A DNA stretch of 64,000 bases from Aquilaria yunnanensis. Taxonomy: Eukaryota; Streptophyta; Magnoliopsida; Malvales; Thymelaeaceae. The notes beneath the pieces were generated by a model that did not search any database, had not been told where the DNA came from, and saw nothing but the letters and a program-made list of their open reading frames with translations. Location: assembly GCA_039654915.1 (NCBI GenBank), contig CM077593.1, forward strand, positions 40,394,501 to 40,458,500, given 5' to 3'. A program made the position numbers and the translations under genes. Each line of letters begins with the position of its first letter. Positions within the stretch are counted from its first letter, which is position 1. This document shows positions 11,668-24,622 of the stretch, one piece after another.

Positions 11668-14222
11668 CCTCACACAAGCCCTGGCCCAAACATACCTATA
11701 ATATAAACACCCAACTAAGGTTTATTTACCAAATTTTCAATTCGGCCAACTAATGTTTCTTAACCTTAAGTCTTATTTTCTTAATGTGTTTTGCCTGGGA
11801 GGTGGCCCAGGAAGCTCATGAGTAAACCCAAATAGTTACTTGTAGCAGAAGTAAGGCCCAATACCATTAACTTGCAGAACAAGCAAGGCTTTAATAGATT
11901 ACTTGCATGACAAGCAAGGCAAACACTTAAGGAAATTTAAGTGTCTAAGTTGTGTGCAATCAAGTGTGCTATTTTAGAATGGCAACCAAGAAGCCCAAGG
12001 TATCATTTAGTTTGAGAACCCATGTTTGAATGCATATGTACCTCTCAGTCAAAAAGGACAAAGGAGGTTCAGAAAATGAACGTACTTCTCATTCATGCCA
12101 AAACATACATAAGCCCATAAGTATTCATCATTTACAAGTCCAAAACCATACCAAAAGTGCCAACATAACTTGGCCAACCTAGGTACTCCATGTACCACAA
12201 AATAACTAGGCAACCAAGACTACATAAACATGTACAACAAAAGTAGTCTACCTAGTGCATATACATGGCTACATGCCATGATTCCAAAGTTCCCAATACC
12301 AAGTTATGTTACAACCCAAAGCACCTAGTGCTCAAACAGAACCTTGAGTATGCCATACAACAAGACACACTGCAGAACCAAACCTATGGCCATGTTCATG
12401 GTCATAAAAGTGAAAACTATGATCAGAGTAAGTGTCCACATATCCATAGTTGCCCACCTAGACAAGTCCCACTCTACAAGCCAGCACAATTTAATACATA
12501 AGTCTCGGCCAACTTAAAAAATAAGACTTGTAATGTACAAATTTACCAAGCCAAGTACACATTGGCACATACCTTGATATACAAGCAAAACTAGCACAAC
12601 ACACTAGCACAACTCAATCAACTACAACTCAGACCGAATATCCTTTCTTGAAAAACAAATGTATAGGCAATGATTATAAATACTCAGTAGAGTTCACTTT
12701 TAATACCAACTCATTAAAGAGTTTATTTAGTTAAGCCGAGTATACAACTCAAGGCTTAACCTCCATTTTCTCATAATGACCTGCAAAATAAGACACAAGA
12801 CAACAAAAAACACAACATATATATATATATACAAGCTAACAAACCCAAGACATATCAGCCACAATAACAAGTAGTTGGTTAGCAAGCACAAAGAATCACT
12901 CAAGCACACAATGAACACACACATGCACCACAATGACCATTCGGCCAAGTACCATAACATGTGCCATTGTGCACTTTTGCACACACAACTTCACCATAAA
13001 CTCCACTTCCACTAGAGCTCCGAAATGCCTAGCAAAATGGCCACATTCACTAGGATTTCTAGCACATGTCCATAGTTAATTAGCTAATTAACAACCATAA
13101 CCGAATCAATCCCAATAGCCCACCAAGTAACTAAGGTCATTTAGCAAATTTAACCATCACTTAGCTACTTTAAACACTTGAATCATGGTATACTACCAAG
13201 CAATAAAGTAGTTTAGTGAACCCTACCTCAAATTAAGCTTGAATAGCCTCGGTTTAGTATAAGCCTGAAATGTTTCCTTCCACAATTTGCCTAACACATT
13301 CACTAATTAGGGATTAATACTCATTGTTCATGGAACTAATACAATGTATTCAAGGAAAACACAAAGGATTACCTTAATCCCAAGCTTGAAACGTCTCAGC
13401 CATTGCTTGTTTCTTCAAAACAAATCTTGAATTGAGTTGCCTAGTGCCGAAATCAATATTCCCAAGCTTGATTCCTTCCTCTCAAGCTTCAATTGCCTCC
13501 TTTGATGCTTGAATTTGAGACCAACTTTGTGAGAAATCAAGAACACAAGCAAAGCAAGCTCTCAGCCAAGGGGAGATAACCTGAAATGAAGGCAAAATGA
13601 ACTAATGGAAGCATGCACGTCAGGATACAAGCCATATGTGTTTAAAGATGGCACTAATGCTACCTTTCAGCCTCAACTAATTTGCATGGCTCAATTGAGC
13701 CCTCACCTCCATATGGCTACATTTCCATCACTAAATCACATGGTCATTTAGGCACTTAGGTCACTTCATGGATCACAATGCCAAGTACACACTTCAAGTG
13801 CTTTAAATGGTCATTAGTCCATGTGAGTTTCGGCTGAAATCCATAACTAGTCTTAACTTCGTAAACCAAGGCAATGATGCCTTATTTCCTTAATGGCGAA
13901 CATGATTTGACTAGTCATCATTGATGTCTGCCAAAATTTGTCCTAGTATGCCATTAATCCCCACATAATTTTGCATGGCCGAAAATATTCAAACTTTGTA
14001 GTTTCATTAGCACCACTAGTTTAAGTGTGCATAGTAGTCTTCCAAATTTGTTTCCTGCCAAACTCAACATAGTCTTCCATTTAAGTGCACTTAAGGCACA
14101 TAGTTTTGCAGTTTTGCATTCACATCACTATTACCTTGCCCAACTAAGTCCGTTTTTGTATTTTAGTTGTATGTTTCTTGTTTTTCTTGGCCATAGCCAA
14201 GCTTAGAAGGATGGTCCTAACA
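11668..14222 (-). repeat. chromoviral LTR of the E2 family, probable solo LTR with one damaged end
   Basis: About 2.55 kb related over its length to the E2 LTRs and to the solo LTR at 15907-18412, in minus-strand sense. The right end is intact (CCTAACA at 14222). The left end lacks about seven terminal bases and joins RNase H of E3 directly. The five bases after the right end are tgatg (14223-14227); no matching copy is left of 11668, so a deletion removed the left edge together with the 3' half of E3. It carries the twin CTTGC...GCAAG hairpins (about 11871-11920) and a TATATATATATA tract near 12816-12832. No gene is supported. Confidence 0.75.
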
Positions 14223-15195
14223 TGATGGCTCCCCAAATGGTGAGGGTTCTGCTGACGAACGCCACCTTCGAGTCGCTCCTCACCGAATGCCCGAATGAAG
14301 AGATCCTCGAGGCGAGGATGAGCGAAAACACCGGCCAGGTAAATTTCTTCTTTCTTTCTTTGGGGACTTAGAAAATTTTCTTCTGAATTTTTGTTTTCCT
14401 TTGACCTTTACTCGTGACTTTCTTTTCTGCAGCTCCTGGCATATAGCGGATAATTCCGAGCTTGGGCGGCAAAGCAGACTGAGGCTCGCTCTCAGTCCGA
14501 GAATTCTCTAAGGCAGGCGAAGGAGTTTTGTGCCAAATACGTCCTCAAGTTCAGTGAACAGAGCAAGATTGGGAATGAGGACTTGGAGAATCTTCGGACC
14601 GAGCTTTGGGTGAGCAAGAAGGAGCTCCTTCTCAACTTTTCCGCCAAGGTTGAGGACCTCGGCGCAAAGTGTAATGTTCTTCCTTCAGAGAACAAAGCCC
14701 TTCAGAAGGAAAAGGTGGAAGACACTGAGAACCTTGGGAAGGCGCTTGCTTTGAATGCCGATCTCCAAGCTGAGGTCGATTCGTGAAAGAATGAGGCCAA
14801 GAAAAGGAGGCCAAGAGAAAGAAAAAGAAGAAACTCGAGAGGGAGGTAGCTGAGCTTACAGCCGAGCTATCAACTCTGAGTGCCGAGAAGGACCAATCCG
14901 ACCAAATGACAAAGGTGTCTTATCAAGACGGTTTTTTTTTGGCTTGGCATCAAGTCCTTTCTCGGCACCCCAAACTGGACTTTTCCTTCCTATCCACTTT
15001 GGATTTTCCTAAAGAGCCCAGGTGGACGTGGTCAAAGTTGGAGTTCCTCAACCTCCCTCCTATTGTGCCCACGCCTTCGGATGCTCCTGTAGAAGAGAAA
15101 GATACCAATGCCGAGGAGGTTCCGGACGCCTTTTTCTTCTTTCTTTTTCTTGTAATCTACTCTCTTGTAATATTTCCTCAGAACTATGAATGAAA
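14223..15195 (+). pseudogene. antisense gene of Tat element T, end of exon 3 and exon 4
   Basis: Diverged homologue of the antisense gene of copies A-C, on the strand opposite to T. Exon 3 tail 14223-14338 encodes the region aligned with TTDASFRAIAAA of copy A (here TNATFESLLTEC). An intron with GTAAAT...TTCTGCAG edges is at 14339-14432, at the same phase 0 position as intron 3 in copies B and C. Exon 4 starts LLAYSG, meets a TAA at once, then gives a lysine- and glutamate-rich coiled coil (14583-14786). After further breaks comes the conserved C-terminal block MTKVSYQDGFFLAWHQVLS...LDFSFL with PRWTWSKLEFLNLP (14906-15070). A low-complexity phenylalanine-rich tail ends at 15191-15193. Exons 1-2 and the 3' LTR of T are gone, lost next to the chromoviral LTR. 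Confidence 0.75.
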
Positions 15196-15536
15196 ATTTT
15201 TTCCTAAGTTCCCGTTCTTTCCTTCAATCATGACTCTTCAGAAGTTTGTATAATTCTAGGTGTGTATTTTCAACGAACATCCGGGTCCGTAATCATGCCT
15301 TCAGGAAGTGTTGTACTATTCTTCCTTTAGCAGGATCTTCCTGATATGTGGACTATTTTAACTTTTTTGAATGTATTCCGCCGAGTTTTAGGCTTTGCTA
15401 AGGAACTAGCACCTTCGAAAAAAAGTCAATGTGCTAGAAACCCATTTTAGCAATGTGACCATATTCGGTTTATAAACCACATTTTTACTGGTGATTTCGG
15501 GGAGGAGTAACCACAAGCTTTTCTTGGAAAAAATGT
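15196..15536. other. non-coding spacer of element T between pol and the antisense gene
   Basis: AT-rich sequence with no readable frame and no clear tandem repeats, in the position where copy C has its hairpin-bearing repeats. An AATGAA sequence at about 15187-15193 could serve as a plant poly(A) signal for the antisense gene, which is a guess. Confidence 0.4.
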
Positions 15537-15906
15537 CTAACTGTAGAATTTTTTCAAACAATCTGATTGCCAAGTGTTTTTCAACTCTACTCCCTTGGCA
15601 TCGCCTAATTTGTAAACCCCTGGGCAGACTTCATCGAGGACCAGATAAGGTCCTCCTCAGTTTGCCCAAAGTACCCCATCTGAGGGCCTTCGCGGCTTGA
15701 ATTCGGCCTTTCAAAGGACGAGGTCCCCTTTCTTGATTTCTTTTTTCTTCACACACAAGTTAGTAGAATTGTCTACTCTTTGTTGGAAGGCCTTCCTCCT
15801 GAGTTCGGCCATTTCACGGTGTTCTTCGGTGAGGTCTAGTTTTGCCTTCAAGCCAAGGTTATTTCCTCCTTCGTCGAACACCTGTATCCTTACTGAAGGC
15901 CGTATG

Positions 15907-18412
15907 TGTTAGGTCGATCTCCTAAATGTTTGGCTCAAGCCAAGGAAATAGGGAAAAACACCATGCAAATAGGGAAGGACTGTGAAAATAAAGCACAGTG
16001 GTATATGTGCTAAGTTGGGGACTTTCGGGTCCTAAATGCACAAAGAAAATGGCCACGGGAAGATTGCAAGAAAATAAAATGGGAGGACTAAAATGCACAT
16101 TAGACTAGTGGTGCTAGTGAAACTACAAACTATGAATGGGAATTTTCGGCCATACAAAGTTATATGGTGACTAGTTGAATACTAGGCCAACTATGGTAGG
16201 TTTTAATGATGACTAGTCAAATCATGTTCCCCACTAAGGAATTAAGGCATCATTGCCTTCGTTTACCAAGTTAGTACTGGTCATAGTATTCGGCCGAAAC
16301 CTACATGGACTAATCATCATTTTAAACATTTGTGGTTAGTGCTTGGCATTGTGAGCCATGAAGTGACACAAGTGCTGAAATGTGCATGTGTTTTAGTGGT
16401 GAAAATGAAGCCATGAGGAAGTGAGGGCTTATTGGTGCAATGCAAGATTGGTGAGGCCGAAATCTAGCTTATTGCCACTTTGATCACATGTGACTTAATA
16501 CCGGGCATGCATGGTTCCACTTAAACCATTTGCTTTCATTTCGCGTTTCCTTCTCCAAGGCCGAGAGCTAGCCTGTTGTGTTATTGAGCTTCCACCAAAA
16601 ATGGTTTTGGGTTAGAGCACCAAGGAGGCAAATTGGAGCTTGGGTGAAGGATATAAGCTTGGAGTCTTTGATTTCGGCACTAGGTAACGCAAGATTGAGC
16701 TTGGTTGTGAAGAAACAATGGAGGCCGAGGCATTTCAAGCTTGGGTTTGAGGTAACTCTTTGTGTTTTCCTTGAATACATGGTATAGATTACATGAACAA
16801 GGGGTATTGATGCATAATTGATGATATGTTAAGCCAATTTTTGAGGAAAACATTTTAGACTCAAGCTAAACCGACACTACTCAAGCTCATATTGAGGTAG
16901 GGTTCACTAAACTACCTGATTGCTTGGTAGTATACCATGATTCAAGTGTTTAAAGTAGCTAAGTGATGGTTAAATATGCTAAATGACCTTAGTTACTTGA
17001 TGGCCTATTGACATTGATTCGGCTGTGATTGTTGATTAGCTAATTGACTATGGGCATGTGTTAGAAATCCTAGTAAATAAGGCCAATTCGCTAGGCATGT
17101 CAGAGCTCCAGTGGATGTGGACCTTATGTTGGAGTTTGATGTGTAAATGTGCACAAGGACACATGCTATAGTATTTGGCCGAATGGTCATTGTGGTGTGT
17201 GTGTGTGTTCTTTGTGTGCTTGAGTGATTCTTTGTGCTTGCTAACCATTTACTTGCTATTATGGTTTATATGTCTCAGGCATGCTAGTATGTATATATAT
17301 ATGTTGTTGTTTTCATGTCTTTGTGTCTTATTTTTGCAAGGTATATCGAGCAAATGGAGCTTAAGCCTTGAGTTATACACTCGGCTTGAGTTATACTTTG
17401 ATTTTTCAGGAAAGGATATTCGGCCTGAATAGTGTAGCTTGAGTTTTGCTATTGTGTTGTGCTAGCTTTGCTTGTGAAATAAGGTATGTGCCAATGTGTG
17501 CTTGGCTTCATTGACTTGTACATTACAAGTCTTTATTGGAGTTCGCCGAGACTTATGTCTTATGTTGTGCAAGATTGTAGAGTGGGACTTGTCTAGGTGG
17601 GCAGCATGGATATGTGGACACTTGCTCTGATAATAGTTTTCACCTTTATGACCATGAACATGGCCTTAGGTTTTGTACTGCAGTGTGTCCTGCTTTATGG
17701 CATACTTAAGGTGTTGTTTGAGGGGTGATGGTTTCAGTTGTAATATAACTTGGCATGAAAAACTTTGGAATCATGGTATGAAGCCATGTATGTGTACTAG
17801 GTAGACTAGTTTTGTATGTACATATATGTAGTCTCAGATATTGCCTAGTTTTTGTGGTACATAGAGTACCTTAGTAGGCCAAGTTATGTTTGCACTCGTG
17901 TTATGGTTTTTGACTTGTAAATGATGAATGATTATAAGCTTATGTATGGCTTGTTATGAATGTGAAGCATGTTATCTGGTGAACCTCCTTTGTACCTATT
18001 ATGGCCGAATGTACATGTGCACTTAAACATGAGTTTTCAAAATCAAATGATACCTTGGGCTTCTTGGTTGCCATTCTAAAAAGAGCTCACTTGATTGCAC
18101 ACATCCTAAGCACTTAATTTCATTGAATGTTACCTTGCTTATAATGCAAGTTACCTATTACAGCCTTGCTTGTCTTGCAAGTTACTATATTGGGCTCTAC
18201 TTCTGCTGCAAGAAATTAGTTGGATTGTTCTCATAAGCCTCCTGGGGCACCTTCCAGGCTAAATACCTTAAGAAAATAAGACTTAAGGAATAGTTACATT
18301 GGTTGGCCGAATTGAAAGTTCTAATAACACTCCTTAATAACACTCCAGGATAACCTTAGTTGGGTGAGTGTAGTACAGAGTGTTTGGGCCAGGGCCTATG
18401 TGAGGTGTGATA
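15907..18412 (+). repeat. solo LTR of the E2 chromovirus family (2506 bp)
   Basis: Starts TGTTAGG and ends GTGTGATA (CA decayed to TA), flanked by GTATG at 15902-15906 and 18413-18417. Aligns, reversed, with the LTRs of E2. The integrase frame of T continues on both sides, so a full element inserted and then lost its inside by LTR-LTR recombination. Contains TATATATATA near 17291-17302 and the twin CTTGC...GCAAG hairpins near 18133-18182. Open frames inside it are chance. Confidence 0.9.
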
Positions 18413-19721
18413 GTATGACCTCAATGGGAATAATGGCTTCTGTCCCGAACACGAGGGAGAAAGGAGTTTCCCTGTGGCCCTTCAGGGAGTTGTGCGATAG
18501 CTCCATAGTACACTTGGGAGTTCCCCTAGCCATTTCCCCTTTGCCTCCCTTAGCTTCTTCTTCAAGCCATCTTTTATTGTCCTATTGGATACCTTGACTT
18601 GCCCATTACTTTGAGGATGGGCTACTGGAGCGAAATGTAGTTTTATGCTGAGGTTAGCCATGAATTCTCGAAACCCTCTGTTAGTAAACTGGGTACCATT
18701 GTCGGCCACTATTACCCTTGGTATGCCAAATCAGAATATGATGTTCTTCCAAATGAACTTTTGGGTATCCTTCACTGTGATTGATGCCAAAGGCTCCGCT
18801 TCGATCCACGTAGTGAAGTAGTCCACTACAACTTTGTAGAATTTCACCCCACCGGGGGCACTTGGGAATGGTCCGATGAGGTCAATACCCCAGACGGCGA
18901 ATGGGCAAGGGTAATTTGCTGGAGTTATTTTCTCTGAGGGTAGCTTCTGGATGTTGGCTTGCCTTTGGCAATTGTCACATTTTCGGACAAATTGCCCTGC
19001 ATCCTTTCTTAAGGTAGGGCAAAAGTAACCTTGACGAAGTAGTACTCTGGTGAGGGCGTCTATTCCTATGTGGGAACCACAGGCCCCCTCATGAACTTCT
19101 TTGAGGATTGTCCTGATATCCTTTTCACTTATGCACCTCTGTAGGGGACTTCCATACCCATGTCTGTATAGTTCATCCCCGATGAGGAAATATCTCCCAG
19201 AGCATTTTCACATTTTTGTGGCCTCGGTAGGGTCTTCGGGAAATGCCAAAGTTGTCAGATATTTCTTGATGGGATCTTGCCACCCTTCGCCCGAGGTTGC
19301 TACGCACATTAATTCTGTGCTGGGTTGTTTTAGCACCTCAGTGGGTTCCTTGGATTTCGCCAAGGTATCAGCTTGACCATTATCTCTCCGAGGCACATTT
19401 TCTATTTGTACCGAGTCAAACTCTTTAATGAGCTTCTCGACGATGCCATGATACTTTTAGTCTTGCTATGAGGGCCTCACATTCGGCGATGTTATTGGTG
19501 ACGTCAAAACTGAATTTGATGGCTTTGGTGGCTTCCATACCTTCGGGCCCCTGAAGAACCACTCTAGCACCTTTGTGCTCGGCGCCTGAGGCTCTATCTA
19601 CAAAGAGTTTCCACTCTGGTTCAGTCCTTATCTGATCTTCTGAGGTAGCTTCAGTATCCTCGATTTCTATAGTTTCGACGATGAAATCTGGCAACGCCTG
19701 GGCTTTTATTGCCCTTCTTGG

Positions 19722-21137
19722 TGTTATTGTTGTGCCCAAAAGCCAATCATGAGATGATTGTATTTTTGCACATTGAGTCATGATATTTTATTGAGGCATT
19801 AATCCAGCAATTATGTTTGTTGTTTTGTTACTGCGTAACGTAATAAACATAATTGTAACCCTAGAATAATGATATTCTTAAATATCCCTGGTCTAGTATT
19901 ATTGTGGAGCGGATTGCAATAATACATAACGACTAGCATATGTGGAGACTAATATGAGATATGTAGTCTACATATGGGTACAAGTTGGAGAACTTTTGTA
20001 CTGGACCAACCCACCATGAGAACACTACATGGATCGTTATATGAGTGTCATAAGTAATTCTCATAGTGATCATGGTATATGTAGTCCTTCGACCTAAGAT
20101 CATCAAGGTTCCCTACATGTGAGTCATATACTTTGATACTTTCCTTTGTTGCTCATAACTGAGTGAACTTGAAGGAGGTCATTGGGTATGTCACATATCA
20201 TGCGGAGGGATTTGTGTGATCAAGATGGGATTTGTCCCTCCTATGTAACGGGAGTGATATCTTCGGGCCCCTTGATAGAGTACGACTTAGAAAAATGCAT
20301 GGCCATGCCCGGATTAGTTGATATACGATATCAATGTGATCAGTTTAAGTTGGTCTACTCGGTAATCAAGAAACCAAAGATTGGGCTATACGAGAGTGAC
20401 ACATTCCATGTCTCGTGCTTAGTCTTGATATCTTGGACAAAGGGACAATGGCATATATCGGTGATGATCATAAAGGTTTAGTCGAATCACCGACAATCTT
20501 GTCACTTGGGTAGCAATGATGTGTTGCTAGACACCGCTCATTGCTTATGATCATAAATGTGATTTATGATCGTTGCCAACGTGGTAAGAGCCTATTGGGT
20601 CACACACATAGAGCTATTTGGATCATTAGAGTGCATGGGCTAATTATTTGGGTTATGGTTTCACTTTAACTTCGTATTAATAATGGGCCCAAGAGTTGAG
20701 CAATTATTATGCCCGAAATTAAATCCTAATTGGTTTAGGGCTTTGAAACCCATTAGGCCTGGAAGTTGAGTCTCACTATAAATACAACATCTAGTGAGAA
20801 ATTCGCAGGTCTCCTTGCCCTAGCCTCCCAAAAGGACAGCCGCACTCTTCTCTTGCAATTCATTGGAGGACGCAAGCTAGCACTGCGAGCGCAAGAGAAA
20901 CGCATATGCTGGGACGTGGTGGAAGCGTGGTGATCCCGAAAGGCTTATGTGGATACCATAGAGAGCTTGAACACGTCAACTATTTAGGTTTTGTGATTCG
21001 ACTCTATAGTTGAGTGAGAGATCTTAACCGAAAATTAGGTATGAAAATTTTTGAACACCCGGTTTACCCCGTTTCACTTGGATCCTAAAGGGTTTCGGTT
21101 AAATTCCGCTGCGCTGTTTGGCTCCCGAAACCCAACA
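19722..21137 (+). repeat. solo LTR of a copia-like retrotransposon (1416 bp)
   Basis: Begins TGTTATTG and ends CCCAACA, with a perfect CTTGG duplication at 19717-19721 and 21138-21142. A second copy of the same length lies reversed at 44770-46185. A TATAAATA near 20777-20785 sets the sense as plus. The TGTT...AACA ends and the absence of relation to the Ty3/gypsy LTRs suggest a Ty1/copia family, but no internal region is present to prove it. Confidence 0.85.
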
Positions 21138-21968
21138 CTTGGCTCGTAAGTGATGTCATATTCTTCGAGCTCAATACACCATTTTGACAGCCTTCCCGAA
21201 TGCTCTACTTTTCCCATTATGTCACGTAGAGGTAGGTTGCTTCGGACAATAATGGGGTGTCCTTGAAAGTAGAGCCGTAGCCATCTACCCGCGAGCAGTA
21301 AGGCATAAATGGCTTTCTGGAGCAATGGGTACCTGACCTCGGCGCCATGTAGGGACTTACTTACATAATATACTGGCCACTGCCTTCCACCTTCTTCCGT
21401 CACTAGGACTGAACTCATAGCTTTTTCACTGACAACAAGGTAGAGGAGGAGAGGCTCTCCTTCCTGTGGTTACTGAAGTGTCGGCAGTCTGGTTAGGTAG
21501 CTTTTAAGCTCATTCCAAGCTTTCTGACATTCTTGGTTCCAAGGGTGTTCCTTGGTTCCAGAGTTACCTTCGCTCTTGGTTGCTTTAGTGAGCACCTTGA
21601 AGAATGGTCGACATCAGTAGCCGTACCTGGAAATAAATCTACTAAGGGAAGTGATTCTTCTGGTAAGCCTTTGTATATCTTTAATGGTTGTGGGTGTTCA
21701 AAATCCTAACAAGGCTTTGACCTTTTTGGGGTTTGTGTCTAGTCCCCTTTCTGACACCATGAACCCGAGGAACTTACTTGCGCTCACTCTAACCACGTAC
21801 TTCTTGGGATTAAGGCGAATGCCGAACTCCTGAAGTCGTTGGAAGGTTTAATCTAAGTCCAAGATATGATTACTAGGCATTTTGCTCTTAACTATCATAT
21901 CATCGACATACACTTCCATGTTCCTCCCAATCTGGGAGTTGAATACTTTATTCATCAACCTCTGATAG

Positions 21969-22835
21969 TGATGGCCCAGGGCCTCATCGTTGTGAGTCAT
22001 GATGACTGTTGAGGAGACTTCTAGGAGGAAGAACGCCTGGAAGGTGGATCGCCTCTAGGAGAGTACCTGGAAAACTGGGAAACAGGGTTAGGAGGCCCCC
22101 GGAGTGTTTTTCCGGGGGGGGAGCCTCCGACGCCCAAGTCAGTGGTGGCCGGAAGAAGGAGAAAGTCACTAGCTCAAAGAGAAAGGCAGAAAAGTCTCGC
22201 CTGGTCTTTTCTCAGAGTATGGGAGCTGTATCTCCGGCCTGCCAACCTCCTGTCATGTATTTATTTCCTGTATATATAGGAATACCTAGCCCGTTCAGAT
22301 CATGACACGTGTGCGGTCGGATGCTCCTGAACGTCTGGGCGTAGGGGACAGATAGTTGGTAACTAGATGGCCTCGAGCCTTGTGCTGAGACGGGCCATGA
22401 TATGATTCTGATGGCGTCTGCGCGTCAGGGCGACTTTTTACGTCTGTGGTGGGACGTGTCAGAGGCTTCCTTAAATGCTTCCTTAAATGCGCCTGCCGTA
22501 CTCCCGGGGTCCCTGGGCGAGGTCGTCCTCTAGTTCGGACAGAGCCTCTTCGGGAAGCCTACCCTCAGTTCGGGGGTTCCCAGTTCCAGGGGGTTCTGCC
22601 TTCGGGGATATCATATTCGGGCAGCAATGTCTGGTGCCACTTTTCCGAAGGCGCGTTGTTCACAACCTTGGGGGGCGAATGGAGTCCTCAAGTTTTACTG
22701 GCGTGCCGAGGCTCGGAGCTCTCAGGCTATCTCCCGAGGTGCATGATTCCACCTATTCCCAGGAAGCGCCAGTTCTTCTGGCCGTTGTTGTGGCAGGGTA
22801 TTCGGCCAGATTGAGGCGACAGCCTTTGGCTATCA
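21969..22835 (-). repeat. solo LTR of the A/B/C Tat family (867 bp)
   Basis: Reverse complement of the 2507-3374 LTR, with ends TGATGGCC and GGCTATCA. A perfect GATAG duplication lies at 21964-21968 and 22836-22840. It is inserted in the RT of element T just upstream of YVDD; host RT sequence continues on both sides. Its marker bases group it with copy A rather than with B and C. Confidence 0.95.
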
Positions 22836-24622
22836 GATAGGTAGGCCTGCGTTCTTAAGGCCGAAGGGCATTCTGACGTAGCAGTAGGTACAAAATTCGG
22901 TGATGAAGGCAGTTTTTTCTTCATCTTCAGGGTTCATTTGGATTTGATCATACCCGCTGAAGGCATCGAGGAAACTGAGAAGACCGTATTCGGCAGTTGA
23001 ATCCACCAATTGGTCTATGGCTAGGAAACGGTAAGAGTCCTTTGGACAGGCATCATTCAAGTTCCAAAAATCGATGCACATTCTGAGCTTGTCACTCCTT
23101 TCTTTTGTAGCGATGACCACATTGCTAAGCCATTCGGGGTATTTAACTTCTCTTACTACCCCTGCCTCAGTCAGGTGCTTAACCTCGACTTTAACGAAGG
23201 AGTTCTTATGAGCCGATAGGTTCCATTTTTTCTGCCGAACCGGCCTTGCATCGGGGTGTACTTTGAGGCTATGGTGGATTATGCTAAGGTCAACCCTAGG
23301 CATTTTTTCGGAGAGTAGGCACATAGATCTTTGTTCATTAACAAGAAAGATACAAGACTATCTTTGTCACCCTTGGCCAATTTTTTCCCCACTCAGGTGT
23401 TCTGGCCGGAGACCAGCTCTATATCTTCTGTTTCTACTTTTTCCAACTCTTCTATTCCCTCCCCTACTTTTTCTTTGCGTGTCGTGACAGCTCTTTTAGT
23501 AGCTGAAGTCTGTAGTTGGACCTTTGCCGGGCTTTGTCTCGCCTTGGGGAAGACCCTCCTGACTTTGGCTTGGTCAATGAAGATCTCTGCATCTCTTTCT
23601 CTAGTTGCGAAGGTGACTGTTAAGTACTTTACATCCGGGCGAATGTGCAGATTGCCTTGAGTTTGCCTTCCGAGGATGGCATTGTATGATTAGGGAACAT
23701 TAATGATAATGAATCTTGTCATAACAGAGGCGAATAGTTCCTCCCGACTATAAGGTGAGGTCCCTTTCAACATTAGGGGCAGATCGATGCATCGAGGACT
23801 GGGAGCTTGGATGGCCCAACTCCGAAGGTGGGGGAATTGATTGTGTTGAGGTCATCTTTTGAGATGCCTAATTTAGGCAGTAGGTGCGAGAAGATGATGT
23901 CGGTGTTAGAGCCGTCGTCCAGGAGTACTCTTTTGACGTCCCAACTCCCAATCCTTGCCGTGACAAGGAATGGGTCATCATGGGGGAACTTTACTGTAGA
24001 CCCGTCCCTGCGAACAAGCCTGTTTGGCGAGTTCCCATACTCCATTATAGAGATTTCTCTTATCTTTCTTTTCCTTTTAGCTGAGGGTATCCCTATAGTG
24101 GTGGTTTGGATGACCCCTGCTGATGGTGGCGGATTCTTTCGAGGACTTCTGTCCCGACGTCTATCAGAATCATAGTCCTCCTCATCCCCCCTTCTTTGTT
24201 CTTCCTTTCTTCCTTTCGGCGAAGGTATCCGCAGGTACCAACGAAGTTGTCCCTACTTTATCAGAGAATCGATGTACTTCCTTAGCTGGAAACAGTCTTC
24301 AGTGTCATGGCCACGATCTCGGTAAAATTGGCATAACTTCTTCATGTTCTCCTTGTTTTCTGAAGTCATGGCCTTTGCCCTTGGAACCGTAGTCCCTTGC
24401 CTCTCTAAGGCCATGAGAATGCTAGCCCTCATGGCATTTACGGGAGTGAACGTCATTGGCCTTTTACCCTTTTGTTTTCTGGGCCTTCCTCCAACCTCAT
24501 TTTGGTGACCAGGCTAGTGGCTTCGTGCTTCGGGCCGAGGGTGTTCCACCTTAGGCCTTCCTATTTTGAGTTCTTTGGCCATCGTATGCTGTTCGGCCCT
24601 TCTATAGAACTCCCCAAAAGTG

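Larger units (their letters stand above)
15537..24045 (-). pseudogene. pol of element T: protease, RT, RNase H, archaeal RNase H, integrase (interrupted)
   Basis: Protease has DDGSNTDIIFSHLLPKLGI (24045-23773 frame). RT N-terminal part is at 23324-22836, with WLSNVVIATKE and RMCIDF. The RT frame is then broken by a solo LTR and resumes at 21968 with the YVDD active site. The Ty3-type RNase H is at about 21480-21140. A copia-like solo LTR sits at the junction to the second RNase H, which resumes at 19721 (KAIKAQALPDF; FVDRASG where copy C has HVDGASG, so the second residue of the usual DG pair is changed). Integrase zinc finger is at about 19130-18960 and core at 18890-18418, with VADNGTQF and QSNGQVKVSNRTI: the usual catalytic glutamate is lysine here (QVEVSN in copy C). 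A solo LTR interrupts at 18412. The integrase tail runs from 15901 to a TAG at 15537-15539. Several frameshifts are visible, for example near 18460 and 22845. It is dead. Confidence 0.85.

Noticed and set aside
12727..12984. Hydrophobic, cysteine-rich frames in the E2-type LTRs (also 17175-17432, 38465-38653) as small membrane proteins
   Set aside because: They are translations of AC-rich LTR sequence, contain frame breaks between copies and have no start context kept in all copies.
14906..15193. The frame at the end of the T antisense gene as a separate gene
   Set aside because: It aligns with exon 4 of the antisense gene in copies B and C (FQDGF, HQVL, LSFL), so it is a piece of that gene; its phenylalanine-rich tail is frame drift.
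20182..20481. A 99-codon frame inside the copia-like solo LTR
   Set aside because: The reversed copy at 44770-46185 does not keep the frame open, and the region lies in the LTR upstream of its TATA box.
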